Assembly (NCBI RefSeq): GCF_010974825.1
Contig: NZ_JAAILA010000025.1
Coordinates: forward strand, 62,001-126,000
Length of the DNA: 64,000 nucleotides
Source: Aeromonas rivipollensis
Lineage (GTDB): Bacteria > Pseudomonadota > Gammaproteobacteria > Enterobacterales > Aeromonadaceae
Reading direction: 5' to 3'
The translations under genes were made by a program, and so were the position numbers. The notes beneath the pieces were generated by a model. The model worked only from the letters and a program-made list of their open reading frames with translations, did not search any database and was not told where the DNA came from. Numbering within the stretch: the stretch's first letter is position 1; each line of letters starts with the position of its first letter. Shown piece by piece: positions 10,334 through 19,063 of this stretch.

Positions 10334-10861
10334 TCAGATATGCCAGTGTTGATGCCGCAATGCCTTGAAGCCGTGCTGAGTTTGCAGAGCCGCATGCTTG
10401 GGGTACTCACTAATGAAATGTGCTATTCCCTCCATCAGTTGTGACCGCAGAGAAGACACGGGCTCGTGCCAGGCCTGCAGGCAGAGATGGCCGGGGATCA
10501 ACTGCTCTCGATACGCTTCCAGCAGCTGTTCTGGCCAGGGCTCGATATGGGAATCATGATGCAGTAAATAGTGGACGGCGGGTTCACGGGCATAGATGAA
10601 CTGAACTTGGGCCAGGTCGCGTTGGCTGAGCGTTTGGCTGCCGATGTGGCAAGTCAAATATTTCCCCGTCTTCAGATTCAGGAAGTGACCGCGTTGCCGA
10701 CAGGCAATGATGCGATACCAAGGCAGGGGTGAACAGAGAGAATACCCCTTAAGCTCCTGTTCCAACCAGTGACGGCACTCGGGCGTCTGCACCTCTTCGC
10801 GCATGGACTCGAGCTGTGTCAACAAGGCTCTGGATGGTTGGGTAGCCAGCATCGCGCTCAT
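10334..10861 (-). CDS. Hypothetical protein, 175 aa
   Basis: A frame of 175 residues from an ATG at 10861, chosen because GGGAGG lies upstream of it; the frame stays open further upstream without a better site. It has no signal peptide or membrane segment. The protein is rich in His, Gln, Trp and Leu, with paired WLEQEL and WPEQLLEAYREQL helices and several cysteines (ECRHW, SLCS, IACRQ, TCHIG) without a clear zinc-site spacing. The family was not recognised. Its base composition is less GC-rich than its neighbours, consistent with an accessory gene. Confidence 0.65.
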   Translation of the reverse strand: MSAMLATQPSRALLTQLESMREEVQTPECRHWLEQELKGYSLCSPLPWYRIIACRQRGHFLNLKTGKYLTCHIGSQTLSQRDLAQVQFIYAREPAVHYLLHHDSHIEPWPEQLLEAYREQLIPGHLCLQAWHEPVSSLRSQLMEGIAHFISEYPKHAALQTQHGFKALRHQHWHI

Positions 10862-10984
10862 CGTCTGCAATCCTCCCTCTGCACACAATCCCGACTTCCA
10901 GTATGGACCCTGGCCGGTGGCGGGGGTAACAATTCTAATGATTAAAATCAGCTTAGAAGCGCACTTTTTATGCAATAAAGACCA

Positions 10985-11449
10985 TTAGCCGACCAGGTAG
11001 GTGCCGGTGCCAAAGGCGATATGAGTCCCTTCTTCGTTGTGCAGTTCCATACGGGCGACGGCGACCTTGCTGCCCGCCCGTATGATGTGAGCGGTGGCGA
11101 TGAACTCGTTGCCGCGACCGGGCCGCAGATAGTCGACCCTCAGGTCTATGGTGCCGAGGCGGGAGAAGCGCTCCTTGAGATAGCTGGGGGAGAAGTCCTC
11201 CAGCTCGTCGATGCAGGAGGCGGCGACTATCATGCCGCCCGCCACGTCCAGCAGGCTGGCGGTGACACCGCCGTGCAGTATGTTGTGAAAGGGGTTGCCG
11301 ATCAGCTTGTCATCCATCTTGATGCGCAGCTCCACCTTCTCGAAGTCATAGTGGGTCACCTGCATGCCGATGAGCTTGTTGAACGGCATCTTCTCGGCGA
11401 ACAGATTGGCAATGCCACTGAGCGCCATCTTCTTCAACATCTGTTTCAT
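10985..11449 (-). CDS. yigI: YigI-type hotdog-fold thioesterase
   Basis: 154 residues of the PaaI/YigI hotdog family. The core HNILHGGVTASLLDVAGG (about 55-72) carries the conserved HGG and Asp of this fold. The later segment IDLRVDYLRPGR is the second family signature. The family hydrolyses acyl-CoA esters; YigI is associated with medium- to long-chain acyl-CoA (established knowledge). It lies divergent from recQ, and in E. coli yigI is also close to recQ, which supports the name. Confidence 0.85.
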   Translation of the reverse strand: MKQMLKKMALSGIANLFAEKMPFNKLIGMQVTHYDFEKVELRIKMDDKLIGNPFHNILHGGVTASLLDVAGGMIVAASCIDELEDFSPSYLKERFSRLGTIDLRVDYLRPGRGNEFIATAHIIRAGSKVAVARMELHNEEGTHIAFGTGTYLVG

Positions 11450-11582
11450 TCTCTGATACCGATCCCTGTCATCAAAGCCGAGTAAAAACTCCAGCCAGTC
11501 TGCAACACTTCCTTAACAGTCGCAATGGCAGGTTTATTGTGGGCGGCGGCTGCTTTAGAATGGCGACCCCAAAGGAGAGCCC

Positions 11583-13406
11583 ATGACCGCCATTGCCGAC
11601 ACCTTGCCCGATACCCCCCTTGCCCTGCTGCAGGCGGTCTTCGGCTACCAGCAATTTCGGCCTGGCCAGCTCGAGATCATCGAACAGATAGTGGCGGGGC
11701 GCGATGCCCTGGTGCTCAAGCCCACAGGTGGCGGCAAGTCGCTCTGTTACCAGATCCCGGCGCTGCTGCGGCCCGGGCTCGGGGTGGTGGTCTCCCCCCT
11801 CATTTCGCTGATGAAGGATCAGGTGGACAGCCTGCGCGCCAACGGCGTGGCGGCTGTCTACATCAACTCAGCCCTGAGCCGGGAGGAGATGATTCAGAAC
11901 TTTGCCGCCATGCGTCGCGGCGAGATCAAGCTGGTCTATGTCTCCCCCGAGCGGCTGCTGCAGCACGAGTTTCTGGATCGGCTGGCAGAACTGCCCCTCG
12001 GGCTGTTCGCCATCGACGAGGCCCACTGCGTCTCCCAGTGGGGCCACGATTTTCGCCCCGAATACGCGGCGCTGGGGCGGCTCAAGCAGTGGTTCCCCCA
12101 GGTGCCCGTGGTGGCGCTCACCGCCACCGCAGACGAGGCGACCCGCAGCGACATGCTGCATCGCCTCGAACTACACGACCCCTTCATTCACACCGCCAGC
12201 TTCGACAGACCCAATATCCGCTACAGCCTGGTGGAGAAGTTCAAGGGGGCTGAGCAGTTGCTGCGCTATGTGCAGAGCCAGAAGGGCAACTGTGGCATCG
12301 TCTACTGCTCCAGCCGTAACCGGGTGGAAGAGGTCGCAGAGCGGCTCTCCCGCCACGGCTGCAAGGCGGCGCCCTATCATGCGGGCCTGCCGCTGGATCA
12401 GCGGCTGCGCACCCAGGATGCCTTCCTCAAGGACGACGTCGAGATAGTGGTGGCGACGGTGGCGTTCGGCATGGGGATCGACAAGCCCAACGTGCGCTTC
12501 GTGGTGCACTACGACATCCCCAAGAACATCGAATCCTACTATCAGGAGACCGGCCGGGCCGGCCGTGATGGCACCCCCGCCGAGGCGCTGCTGCTCTACG
12601 ATCCCGCCGACATAGGCCGGGTGCGGCGCCTGCTCGACAACATAGAGAACCCCCAGCAGCTGCAGGTGGAGCAGTACAAGCTCAACGTGATGGCGGCCTT
12701 CGCCGAGGCGCAGACCTGCCGCCGTCAGGTGCTGCTCAACTACTTCGGCGAGTACAACGACAAGCCGTGCGGCAACTGCGACATCTGCCTGGATCCCCCA
12801 AAGAGCTATGACGGCACCGAAGATGCCCAGAAGGCGCTCTCCTGCGTCTGGCGGGTGGGGCAGAACTTCGGGGTGGGTTATGTGGTGGAGGTGCTCAGGG
12901 GCTCGCTCAACCAGCGTATCAAGGATCACGGCCACGACAAGCTGTCGACCTACGGCATCGGCAAGGATCAGAGCCACGAATACTGGATGAGCGTGATCCG
13001 CCAGCTGATCCACAAGGGGTTGCTGACCCAGAACATCACCCGCAACCTGGTGTTGCAGCTGACCGAGGCGGCCCGCCCTGTGCTGCGCGGCGAGACGACG
13101 CTGGCCCTGGCGGTGCCGCGGCTGCAGCCCATCTCCAGCCGCAAGGAGAAGCGCAGCGGCCTGCTCGACAATGCCAACTACGACAAGCGGCTGTTCAAGG
13201 AGCTGCGGGCTCTGCGCAAGCAGATCGCCGAGGATGAAGAGGTGCCGCCCTATGTGGTGTTCAACGACGCTACCCTGGTGGAGATGGCCCAGCTGATGCC
13301 GATGACCGAGGACGAGATGCTGGCCATCAATGGTGTCGGCCACCGCAAGCTGGAGCGCTTCGGTGAAGCCTTTATGGACCTTATCATCGAGTATTGCCGC
13401 CGGTAG
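11583..13406 (+). CDS. recQ: ATP-dependent DNA helicase RecQ
   Basis: 607 residues, the usual size. It has the N-terminal motif 0 [10 protein letters not shown], Walker A PTGGGKS, the DEAH box [18 protein letters not shown], motif III VALTATA and motif [12 protein letters not shown]. The zinc-binding region has cysteines in CRRQ and CGNCDIC. A winged helix follows, then a C-terminal HRDC domain (about 528-607). It unwinds DNA 3'-5' in recombination and replication-fork repair. The ATG follows AAAGGAG. Confidence 0.97.
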   Translation: MTAIADTLPDTPLALLQAVFGYQQFRPGQLEIIEQIVAGRDALVLKPTGGGKSLCYQIPALLRPGLGVVVSPLISLMKDQVDSLRANGVAAVYINSALSREEMIQNFAAMRRGEIKLVYVSPERLLQHEFLDRLAELPLGLFAIDEAHCVSQWGHDFRPEYAALGRLKQWFPQVPVVALTATADEATRSDMLHRLELHDPFIHTASFDRPNIRYSLVEKFKGAEQLLRYVQSQKGNCGIVYCSSRNRVEEVAERLSRHGCKAAPYHAGLPLDQRLRTQDAFLKDDVEIVVATVAFGMGIDKPNVRFVVHYDIPKNIESYYQETGRAGRDGTPAEALLLYDPADIGRVRRLLDNIENPQQLQVEQYKLNVMAAFAEAQTCRRQVLLNYFGEYNDKPCGNCDICLDPPKSYDGTEDAQKALSCVWRVGQNFGVGYVVEVLRGSLNQRIKDHGHDKLSTYGIGKDQSHEYWMSVIRQLIHKGLLTQNITRNLVLQLTEAARPVLRGETTLALAVPRLQPISSRKEKRSGLLDNANYDKRLFKELRALRKQIAEDEEVPPYVVFNDATLVEMAQLMPMTEDEMLAINGVGHRKLERFGEAFMDLIIEYCRR

Positions 13407-13457
13407 GGTCGATTAGCGCAGCGTAATCGACCGCATCGGGGATAGGGCGTCGCCAGG

Positions 13458-13760
13458 CTACTTCAAGCTGGCGTAATAGGCCGCCAGGTTCTCCATGTCC
13501 GCCTCGTTCAGCATCGCCATGAAGGGGGCCATCAGCGGCTCGGTGCGGCTGCCCTCCTTGAAGGCTTTCATCTGTTTCAGCAGATAGGCAGAGTTCTGGC
13601 CGGCCAGATGGGGATAGACGGGGACGGTCGCCTTGCCCTCGACCCCGTGACAGGCGGCGCAGACAGCCGCCTTGGCCTTGCCCGCTTCGATGTCGGCGGC
13701 CTTGGCCTGATGTCCCCAGGCCAGTGCCAGCAGGGGCAGGGCATAAATCCATTTTTGCAT
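13458..13760 (-). CDS. Small periplasmic c-type cytochrome
   Basis: 100 residues with a signal peptide (about 1-21, ending AKA) and one heme site CAACH (residues 34-38). The rest is a class I cytochrome c fold with [18 protein letters not shown] and the distal methionine region [10 protein letters not shown]. It resembles single-heme cytochrome c4/c5-like electron carriers. It diverges from selO across about 104 bases. Its redox partner cannot be inferred from the neighbours. Confidence 0.88.
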   Translation of the reverse strand: MQKWIYALPLLALAWGHQAKAADIEAGKAKAAVCAACHGVEGKATVPVYPHLAGQNSAYLLKQMKAFKEGSRTEPLMAPFMAMLNEADMENLAAYYASLK

Positions 13761-13864
13761 TGTTTTCTCCGTGAAATGAAATAGCGCGATCGCCTGTTAG
13801 CCTGTGCGGGCAGACGGCGGTATAAAGAGTGACACGAGCATACGCAGGGACGAACCACGCCACC

Positions 13865-15292
13865 ATGAAGTTGATCAACACTTTCGCCACCGAACTGCCC
13901 TGGGCCTGCGAGCCTGTGGCCCCTCAGCCCCTGCGTGAGCCCAGGCTGCTGCACCTCAATCAGGGGCTGTTGCGGGAGCTGGGGCTGGACGGGGTCGGTG
14001 AGGCTGATTGGCTCGCCTGCTGCGGGCTGGGGCAGCCGTTGCCGGGCATGCAGCCGGTGGCCCAGGTCTATGCGGGCCATCAGTTCGGTGGCTACAGCCC
14101 CCGGCTCGGCGATGGTCGTGCCCTGCTGCTGGGGGAGCAGCAGGCGCCGGACGGCCAGCGCTGGGATCTGCACCTGAAGGGGGCGGGCAAGACGCCCTTC
14201 TCCCGCTTCGGCGACGGTCGCGCCGTGCTGCGCTCCAGCATCCGCGAATACCTCGCCTCGGAGGCGCTCCATGCCCTCGGCATTCCGACCACCCGGGCCC
14301 TGGTGCTGGTGGGCAGTGACGAGCCGGTCTACCGGGAGCAGGTCGAGAGCGGGGCGACAGTGCTGCGCACAGCGCCTAGCCACCTGCGCTTCGGCCACTT
14401 CGAGTATTTCGCCTGGAGTGGCCAGGGGGAGAAGATCCCCGCCCTCATCGATTATCTGCTGCGCCATCATTTCCCCGAACTGGAGAGCGGTGCCGAGTTG
14501 TTCGCCGAGGTGGTGCGGCGCACCGCGCGCCTCATCGCCAAGTGGCAGGCGGCGGGCTTCTGCCACGGGGTGATGAACACAGACAACATGTCCCTGCTCG
14601 GGCTGACCCTGGATTACGGCCCCTACGGCTTCATCGACGCCTATGTGCCCGACTTTGTCTGCAACCACTCGGATCCGGGTGGTCGCTACGCCCTGGATCA
14701 GCAGCCGGCGGTGGGTTACTGGAACTTGCAGAAGCTGGCCCAGGCGCTGGCGGATCAGGTGGATGGCGAGGCCCTGGCGGCGGCCCTGGCCCAGTACGAG
14801 CATCAGCTGATGTTGCACTACTCCGAACTGATGCGGGCCCGACTCGGCCTGGAAACCTGGGAGGATGAAGACCCGGCCCTGTTCCGCCAGCTGTTCCAGC
14901 TGCTGGCGGCACATCGGGTGGACTATCACCTCTTCCTGCGCCGCCTGGGTGAGCTGACGTCTCAGGGAGAGTGGCCCGCCTCCCTGCTGGCGCTGCTGCC
15001 GGATCCCGCCCCCTGGCAGGGATGGCTCGACGCCTATCGGGCCCGGCTGGCCCGGGAAGGGAGCCAGGACGCGGCACGCAAGGCGCGGATGGACGCCGTC
15101 AATCCCAAGTACGTGCTGCGCAATGCCCTGGCCCAGCAGGTGATAGACGCCGCCGAGACGGGGAACATGGCGCCGTTCGAGCGGCTGTTTGCTGCCCTGC
15201 AGCACCCCTATGACGAGCAGCCGGAATACGAGGATCTGGCGACCCCGGTTCCCCAGTGGTATTGCGGTGGCGAGCTTTCTTGCAGCAGTTGA
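13865..15292 (+). CDS. selO: Protein adenylyltransferase SelO (YdiU)
   Basis: 475 residues, the family size. Motifs are YAGHQFGGYSPRLGDGRA, LKGAGKTPFSRFGDGRAVLR, HLRFGHFEYFAWSG, and the kinase-like catalytic HGVMNTDNMS followed by LDYGPYGFID. It ends SCSS, the conserved C-terminal cysteine where eukaryotic SelO has selenocysteine. SelO is a pseudokinase that transfers AMP to Ser/Thr/Tyr of target proteins during oxidative stress (established knowledge). The ATG at 13865 matches the family N-terminus; its ribosome site is weak. Confidence 0.95.
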   Translation: MKLINTFATELPWACEPVAPQPLREPRLLHLNQGLLRELGLDGVGEADWLACCGLGQPLPGMQPVAQVYAGHQFGGYSPRLGDGRALLLGEQQAPDGQRWDLHLKGAGKTPFSRFGDGRAVLRSSIREYLASEALHALGIPTTRALVLVGSDEPVYREQVESGATVLRTAPSHLRFGHFEYFAWSGQGEKIPALIDYLLRHHFPELESGAELFAEVVRRTARLIAKWQAAGFCHGVMNTDNMSLLGLTLDYGPYGFIDAYVPDFVCNHSDPGGRYALDQQPAVGYWNLQKLAQALADQVDGEALAAALAQYEHQLMLHYSELMRARLGLETWEDEDPALFRQLFQLLAAHRVDYHLFLRRLGELTSQGEWPASLLALLPDPAPWQGWLDAYRARLAREGSQDAARKARMDAVNPKYVLRNALAQQVIDAAETGNMAPFERLFAALQHPYDEQPEYEDLATPVPQWYCGGELSCSS

Positions 15293-15302
15293 GGAGTGAA
15301 GG

Positions 15303-15590
15303 ATGAAGTGGCGGGTAACTCAGGTGGATGCCGAGTCGGCTGTGCTGCTGCTGACCTGTCCCGGGCTCTGCTGGGACAACTTCCCGGCCCTGGCCGAGGC
15401 GCTGGTCGAGGGGTGGGAGCTTATCCCGCTCGAGCGGGAGTGGGGGGCGGATCGCCACAGCTGGCTGCTGGAGTTCGAAGGCAGCCGGTTGCGGCTGGAG
15501 TATGAGCAGCACAGCGGCTGCTGGCTGGAGGCGACACACCCGGACGACAGGGAGGTGGTGCTCTGGCTGGGTCGGCAACATGGGGCATGA
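15303..15590 (+). CDS. DUF3630-type small protein
   Basis: 95 residues with a GAGGAG site and only 10 bases between the selO stop and its ATG, so probably cotranscribed. The sequence WRVTQVDAESAVLLLTCPGLCWDNFPALAEAL, with a Trp-rich second half (SWLLEF, CWLEATHPDD), looks like the DUF3630 family of small Aeromonas/Vibrio/Shewanella proteins (recalled, not searched). It appears cytoplasmic and is of unknown function. Any functional link to SelO is unproven. Confidence 0.65.
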   Translation: MKWRVTQVDAESAVLLLTCPGLCWDNFPALAEALVEGWELIPLEREWGADRHSWLLEFEGSRLRLEYEQHSGCWLEATHPDDREVVLWLGRQHGA

Positions 15591-15701
15591 GACCCGATGG
15601 TGGTTGCCGGGTCCGTCGCACAAGCATTGAATGACCGGCCTGGGGCCTGTGACGTCGCCCTTCGACCATGATTGCTGCAGGCTGAACCAACAGCATAAGG
15701 A

Positions 15702-15729
15702 TTGAACTATCGCTATTGGGGCGTATAAT
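15702..15729 (+). promoter_or_regulatory. Promoter of yhhQ
   Basis: TTGAAC (15702-15707) and TATAAT (15724-15729) are separated by 16 bp, placing the start near 15736, just before the riboswitch. Confidence 0.7.
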
Positions 15730-15761
15730 CTCGCCCCTCAATTATCGCCAATGGTGGCGGT

Positions 15762-15792
15762 ATGGGTTCCCTAACCCCATTAACCAAAAAGG
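15762..15792 (+). ncRNA. preQ1-I riboswitch (translational)
   Basis: Stem ATGGG (15762-15766) pairs with CCCAT (15776-15780) around loop TTCCCTAAC. An A-rich tail TAACCAAAAAGG (15781-15792) can fold back to pair its GG with loop cytosines as an H-type pseudoknot. The layout closely matches the known Thermoanaerobacter preQ1-I aptamer. The tail GG is also the only Shine-Dalgarno, 7 bases before the yhhQ ATG, so ligand binding should block translation. YhhQ transports a queuosine precursor, which fits. Confidence 0.85.
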
Positions 15793-15799
15793 TCACAAT

Positions 15800-16474
15800 A
15801 TGAATCTGACCCCTGCTCAGCACCAGACGGCGCTGGTGCGTCTCTCGTTGTTCCACATCCTGATCATCGCCAGCAGCAACTACCTGGTGCAGCTGCCGAT
15901 CACCATCTTTGGCTTCCACACCACCTGGGGTGCCTTCAGCTTCCCGTTCATCTTCCTGGCCACCGATCTGACGGTGCGGATCTTCGGCGCCGGACTGGCC
16001 CGCAAGATCATCCAGACCGTTATGCTGCCGGCCCTGGCCGTTTCCTATGTGCTCTCTGTGCTCTTCTTTGAAGGCAGTTATCAGGGCATGGGCAACCTGG
16101 CGGAGTTCAACCTCTTCGTGGCGCGCATCGCCCTGGCCAGCTTTATGGCCTATTTGGTGGGGCAGTTCATGGATGTGGTGGTGTTCAACCGCCTGCGGCT
16201 GCTCAGGGCCTGGTGGGTGGCACCGGCCGCCTCGACCCTGTTCGGCAACCTGGTGGATACCATCGCCTTCTTCAGCATCGCCTTCTGGCGCAGCACGGAT
16301 CCCTTCATGGCCGAGCACTGGGTCGAGATAGCGACCGTGGACTATGTGTTCAAGCTACTGATAAGTTTGGGATTGTTCGTGCCGCTCTACGGTGTGCTGC
16401 TGCGCTACCTCAGCCGCAAGCTGGTGGGGGAGGCCGGCCTGGCCGGTCTGCAAACGGCCACACGACAAGCTTGA
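15800..16474 (+). CDS. yhhQ: Queuosine precursor transporter YhhQ
   Basis: 224 residues with about six hydrophobic segments. It contains the COG1738 signatures SSNYLVQLPI (about 28-37), FLATDLTVRIFGAGLARKII and the late NLVDTIAFF. It imports queuosine precursors (preQ0/preQ1) for the queuosine modification of tRNA (established knowledge of the family). The ATG at 15800 is used because the in-frame sequence upstream is the riboswitch. Regulation by preQ1 is indicated by the aptamer covering its ribosome site. A strong terminator follows. Confidence 0.93.
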   Translation: MNLTPAQHQTALVRLSLFHILIIASSNYLVQLPITIFGFHTTWGAFSFPFIFLATDLTVRIFGAGLARKIIQTVMLPALAVSYVLSVLFFEGSYQGMGNLAEFNLFVARIALASFMAYLVGQFMDVVVFNRLRLLRAWWVAPAASTLFGNLVDTIAFFSIAFWRSTDPFMAEHWVEIATVDYVFKLLISLGLFVPLYGVLLRYLSRKLVGEAGLAGLQTATRQA

Positions 16475-16479
16475 CGAGA

Positions 16480-16508
16480 ATGACCACCCGCGCGGTGGTC
16501 ATTTTTTT
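16480..16508 (+). terminator. Terminator of yhhQ
   Basis: ATGACCACCCGCGCGGTGGTCAT, a near-perfect GC stem, is followed by TTTTTT. Confidence 0.9.
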
Positions 16509-16528
16509 GCACTTTTTATAAATAAGGC

Positions 16529-16558
16529 TTGCACAGTTAAATGAGAATGATTATTGTT
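16529..16558 (+). promoter_or_regulatory. RyhB promoter with overlapping Fur box
   Basis: TTGCAC (16529-16534) and TATTGT (16552-16557) are 17 bp apart. The spacer and -10 are covered by AAATGAGAATGATTATTGT (16540-16558), which matches the Fur consensus GATAATGATAATCATTATC at most positions. Iron-loaded Fur would occlude the promoter. Confidence 0.8.
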
Positions 16559-16563
16559 AACTT

Positions 16564-16678
16564 GTTTTCCGGGAAAGACTTCATTCGTTCCAACGTGATG
16601 GACTTCTTGTGAAGGCACGACATTGCTCACATTGCTTCCAGTTAAGGGGCCAGTTGTTTACTGGCCCTCTTTTTTTGT
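16564..16678 (+). ncRNA. ryhB: RyhB-type iron-regulated small RNA
   Basis: An intergenic transcript bounded by a Fur-controlled promoter and a rho-independent terminator (GGGGCCAGTTGTTTACTGGCCC plus T run, 16646-16677). Its core CACGACATTGCTCACATTGC (about 16616-16635), followed by TTCCAGT, is nearly identical to the conserved Hfq-dependent pairing core of E. coli RyhB (recalled). RyhB represses mRNAs of iron-using proteins under iron starvation. The predicted length is about 115 bases against 90 in E. coli; the exact 5' end is inferred from the -10 element. Confidence 0.88.
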
Positions 16679-16702
16679 CTTTTTTCAGCAAGTTGCAGTC
16701 AT

Positions 16703-16727
16703 AAAAAATGGGAGCCAAGGCTCCCAT
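16703..16727 (-). terminator. Terminator of rraA
   Basis: On the minus strand ATGGGAGCC-TT-GGCTCCCAT is followed by a TTTTTT run (16703-16708). Confidence 0.88.
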
Positions 16728-16744
16728 CTTCAGTCTGTGTCGGC

Positions 16745-17230
16745 TCATTCGATGTCGAGCGCATCGGGGGAGAGGATCACCCCTGTGGTATCGGCGTAGA
16801 GGTGATCGTCCGGCAGGAAGGTGACACCACCGAAGTTGACCGGCAGATCCGTCTCTCCCACATCCTTGTGGTCGGCACCGACCGGGATGGCGGCCAGGGC
16901 CTGGATGCCGATATCCAGATCCTCCAGGATGTCGACTTCGCGCACGCAGCCGTAGCAGACGATGCCTTCCCACTCGTTCTCCGCCGCCGTGGTGGCGATC
17001 TCGCTGTCGATCAGGGCCCGGCGCATGGAGCCGCCGCCGTCGATCAGCAGTACGCGGCCGACGCCGTTCTCTTTGACGACTTCACGGATGAGACCGTTCG
17101 ATTCGAAGCATTTGACCGTGGTGATGACGCCGCCGAAAGAGGCACGGCCGCCGAAGGAGCAGAGCATGGGTTCGAGTACATCCACCATGTCCTGATAGAT
17201 GTCGCACAGTTCTGAAGTGTTGTATTCCAT
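16745..17230 (-). CDS. rraA: Ribonuclease E activity regulator RraA
   Basis: 161 residues from the ATG at 17230, matching E. coli RraA length and N-terminus ([14 protein letters not shown]). Characteristic segments are [37 protein letters not shown] and [14 protein letters not shown]. RraA forms a trimeric ring that binds RNase E and inhibits mRNA decay. In enterobacteria it follows menA; here it stands alone between the sRNA and mgtE, with its own terminator. Confidence 0.96.
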   Translation of the reverse strand: MEYNTSELCDIYQDMVDVLEPMLCSFGGRASFGGVITTVKCFESNGLIREVVKENGVGRVLLIDGGGSMRRALIDSEIATTAAENEWEGIVCYGCVREVDILEDLDIGIQALAAIPVGADHKDVGETDLPVNFGGVTFLPDDHLYADTTGVILSPDALDIE

Positions 17231-17446
17231 TGAGTCAAATCCACCGCTGGAAACAGGTGGATCCAGTATAAGGAGTGGGACTGGCATTTCAATGAATATT
17301 CCTTGAACAAGCATGGGGATAAGAGACTGCACATGGATTCCCTGCAGCCCATCGCCGGGTCGTCGAGAGGCTCAGAGCATCGAGCTGCATAGGGGACTTT
17401 CATCACCCGCCTTGCGGGTCAGGGGCATGTGCTCGTCCTCCCGGCT

Positions 17447-17474
17447 GAAAAGCAAAGGGGCCATCAGGCCCCTT
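17447..17474 (-). terminator. Terminator of mgtE
   Basis: On the minus strand AAGGGGCC-TGAT-GGCCCCTT is followed by TGCTTTT. It lies 22 bases past the mgtE stop. Confidence 0.75.
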
Positions 17475-17495
17475 CATATTGGCGCCGATCCGGTA

Positions 17496-18920
17496 CTAGA
17501 GCAGGAACAGGGTCGCGAGACCGAGGAAGATAAAGAAGCCGCCGGTGTCGGTGATGGCGGTGATCATCACGCTGGCTCCCACAGCCGGATCCCGCCCCAG
17601 CCGACTCATGGTCATGGGGATGATGACCCCCATCAGGGCCGCCACCAGCAGGTTCAGCACCATGGCGAGCGTCATCACGGCGCCCAGGGCCGCATCCTGA
17701 TAGAGGAAGTAGGTGGCGACTCCCATGGTGCCGCCCCACACCAGGCCGTTGATCAGCGCCACCCCCAGCTCCCGCCACAGCAGGAAGGAGACGTTGCCCG
17801 GCTGAATGTGCTGCAGCGCCAGGGCCCGCACTATCATGGTGATGGTCTGGTTGCCTGTGTTGCCGCCAATCCCTGCGACTATGGGCATCAGGGCCGCCAG
17901 CGCCACCAGCTGCGAGATGCTGTGCTCGAACAGGCCTATGACCCGGGAGGCCACGAAGGCGGTGCAGAGGTTGAGGGCGAGCCAGGCCCAGCGGGTCTTG
18001 ACCGCCTTGGCGACAGGGGCGAACACGTCTTCTTCCTCGCTGATCCCCCCCATGCGGCGCAGATCGGTGTCGCTCTCCTCATAGACCAGGTCCACCACCT
18101 CGGCGACGGTGAGCCGTCCCATCAGCTTGCCCTTGCCATCCACCACGGCGGCGGAGACGAGATCGTCCCGCTCGAAGGTACGAGCCGCCGCCTCGTCGTT
18201 GTCTTCCGGATCGAAGGTGACGGGGTTCTTCTCCATCACGTCTTCCACCTTGGTCTCCGGTTTGTGCAGCAGCACTGTGGTGAGGGGCAGTTCCCCCTGC
18301 AGCCGGTTGCGTCTGTCGGTGACGAACAGCTTGTCGGTGTTGGCGGGGATCTTGCCGAGCTGGCGCAGATAGCGCTGCACAGTCGCCAGGCTTATGTCCG
18401 CCCGCACCGTTATGAGCTCGAAGTCCATCATGGCGCCGACCGTGTGCTTGCCGTAGCGGATCACCTCCCGCACCCGGTCGCGCTGGTCGGGGGCCATGGA
18501 GGTGAGCAGCCGACCCATCAGGTTGCGGGGCAGGTATTGGCCCAGATAGATCTGATCGTCTATGTCGAGGGTGCGCAGGGCGTGCAGCAGCGCCTTGTCG
18601 CTCATGCCGCTGATGAGACTGTCCCACACCGTCTCGGACGCCTCGACCAGGATCTGGCCGTGGCGCTCCGGGTCTACCTGCTGCCACAGCACCTGGCGCT
18701 CGTCCGGCGGCAGTGACTCCAGGGCATCGGCGACGTCGGCGGCCGGCAGGCTGTTGACCAGGCGCGTCAGCTCGCTGGTCTGATCCCGCAGCTCGGCGTC
18801 CTGCACCCCTTGGGGATCGAGCAGGCTGTCGGTGAGGGCATCGTCGGCCAGCAGCAGGGTGAGGATGCGGGCTCTGTCGTGTTCACGCTGTTTGGCGCTG
18901 TTCTTGGGGGGGAGAGACAT
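17496..18920 (-). CDS. mgtE: Magnesium transporter MgtE
   Basis: 474 residues. The N-terminal superhelical MgtE domain includes LPAADVADALESLPPDERQVLW (about 55-76). Two CBS domains (about 150-290) follow. The C-terminal membrane part has five helices, with IVAGIGGNTGNQTITMIVRAL and a conserved pore segment ending GGFFIFLGLATLFLL. It is a Mg2+ channel/transporter gated by cytoplasmic Mg2+ through the N and CBS domains (established). The ATG at 18920 with AGGA upstream gives the usual family start. Confidence 0.93.
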   Translation of the reverse strand: MSLPPKNSAKQREHDRARILTLLLADDALTDSLLDPQGVQDAELRDQTSELTRLVNSLPAADVADALESLPPDERQVLWQQVDPERHGQILVEASETVWDSLISGMSDKALLHALRTLDIDDQIYLGQYLPRNLMGRLLTSMAPDQRDRVREVIRYGKHTVGAMMDFELITVRADISLATVQRYLRQLGKIPANTDKLFVTDRRNRLQGELPLTTVLLHKPETKVEDVMEKNPVTFDPEDNDEAAARTFERDDLVSAAVVDGKGKLMGRLTVAEVVDLVYEESDTDLRRMGGISEEEDVFAPVAKAVKTRWAWLALNLCTAFVASRVIGLFEHSISQLVALAALMPIVAGIGGNTGNQTITMIVRALALQHIQPGNVSFLLWRELGVALINGLVWGGTMGVATYFLYQDAALGAVMTLAMVLNLLVAALMGVIIPMTMSRLGRDPAVGASVMITAITDTGGFFIFLGLATLFLL

Positions 18921-19011
18921 GCAACAAGATTCCTGAATTCGGTTGGCCGGATGGCCTTGCTCCATAGGATACCAAATTCAAAACAAGAGGTTATGACAGT
19001 AAATGCAGGAT

Positions 19012-19036
19012 AAAGAAACGCCACCCCAAGGTGGCG
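19012..19036 (-). terminator. Terminator of the nirBDC-cysG operon
   Basis: On the minus strand CGCCACC-TTGG-GGTGGCG is followed by TTTCTTT. It lies 28 bases past the cysG stop. Confidence 0.82.
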
Positions 19037-19063
19037 CTTTCAATACTGGCGTTGGGCCTAGTC

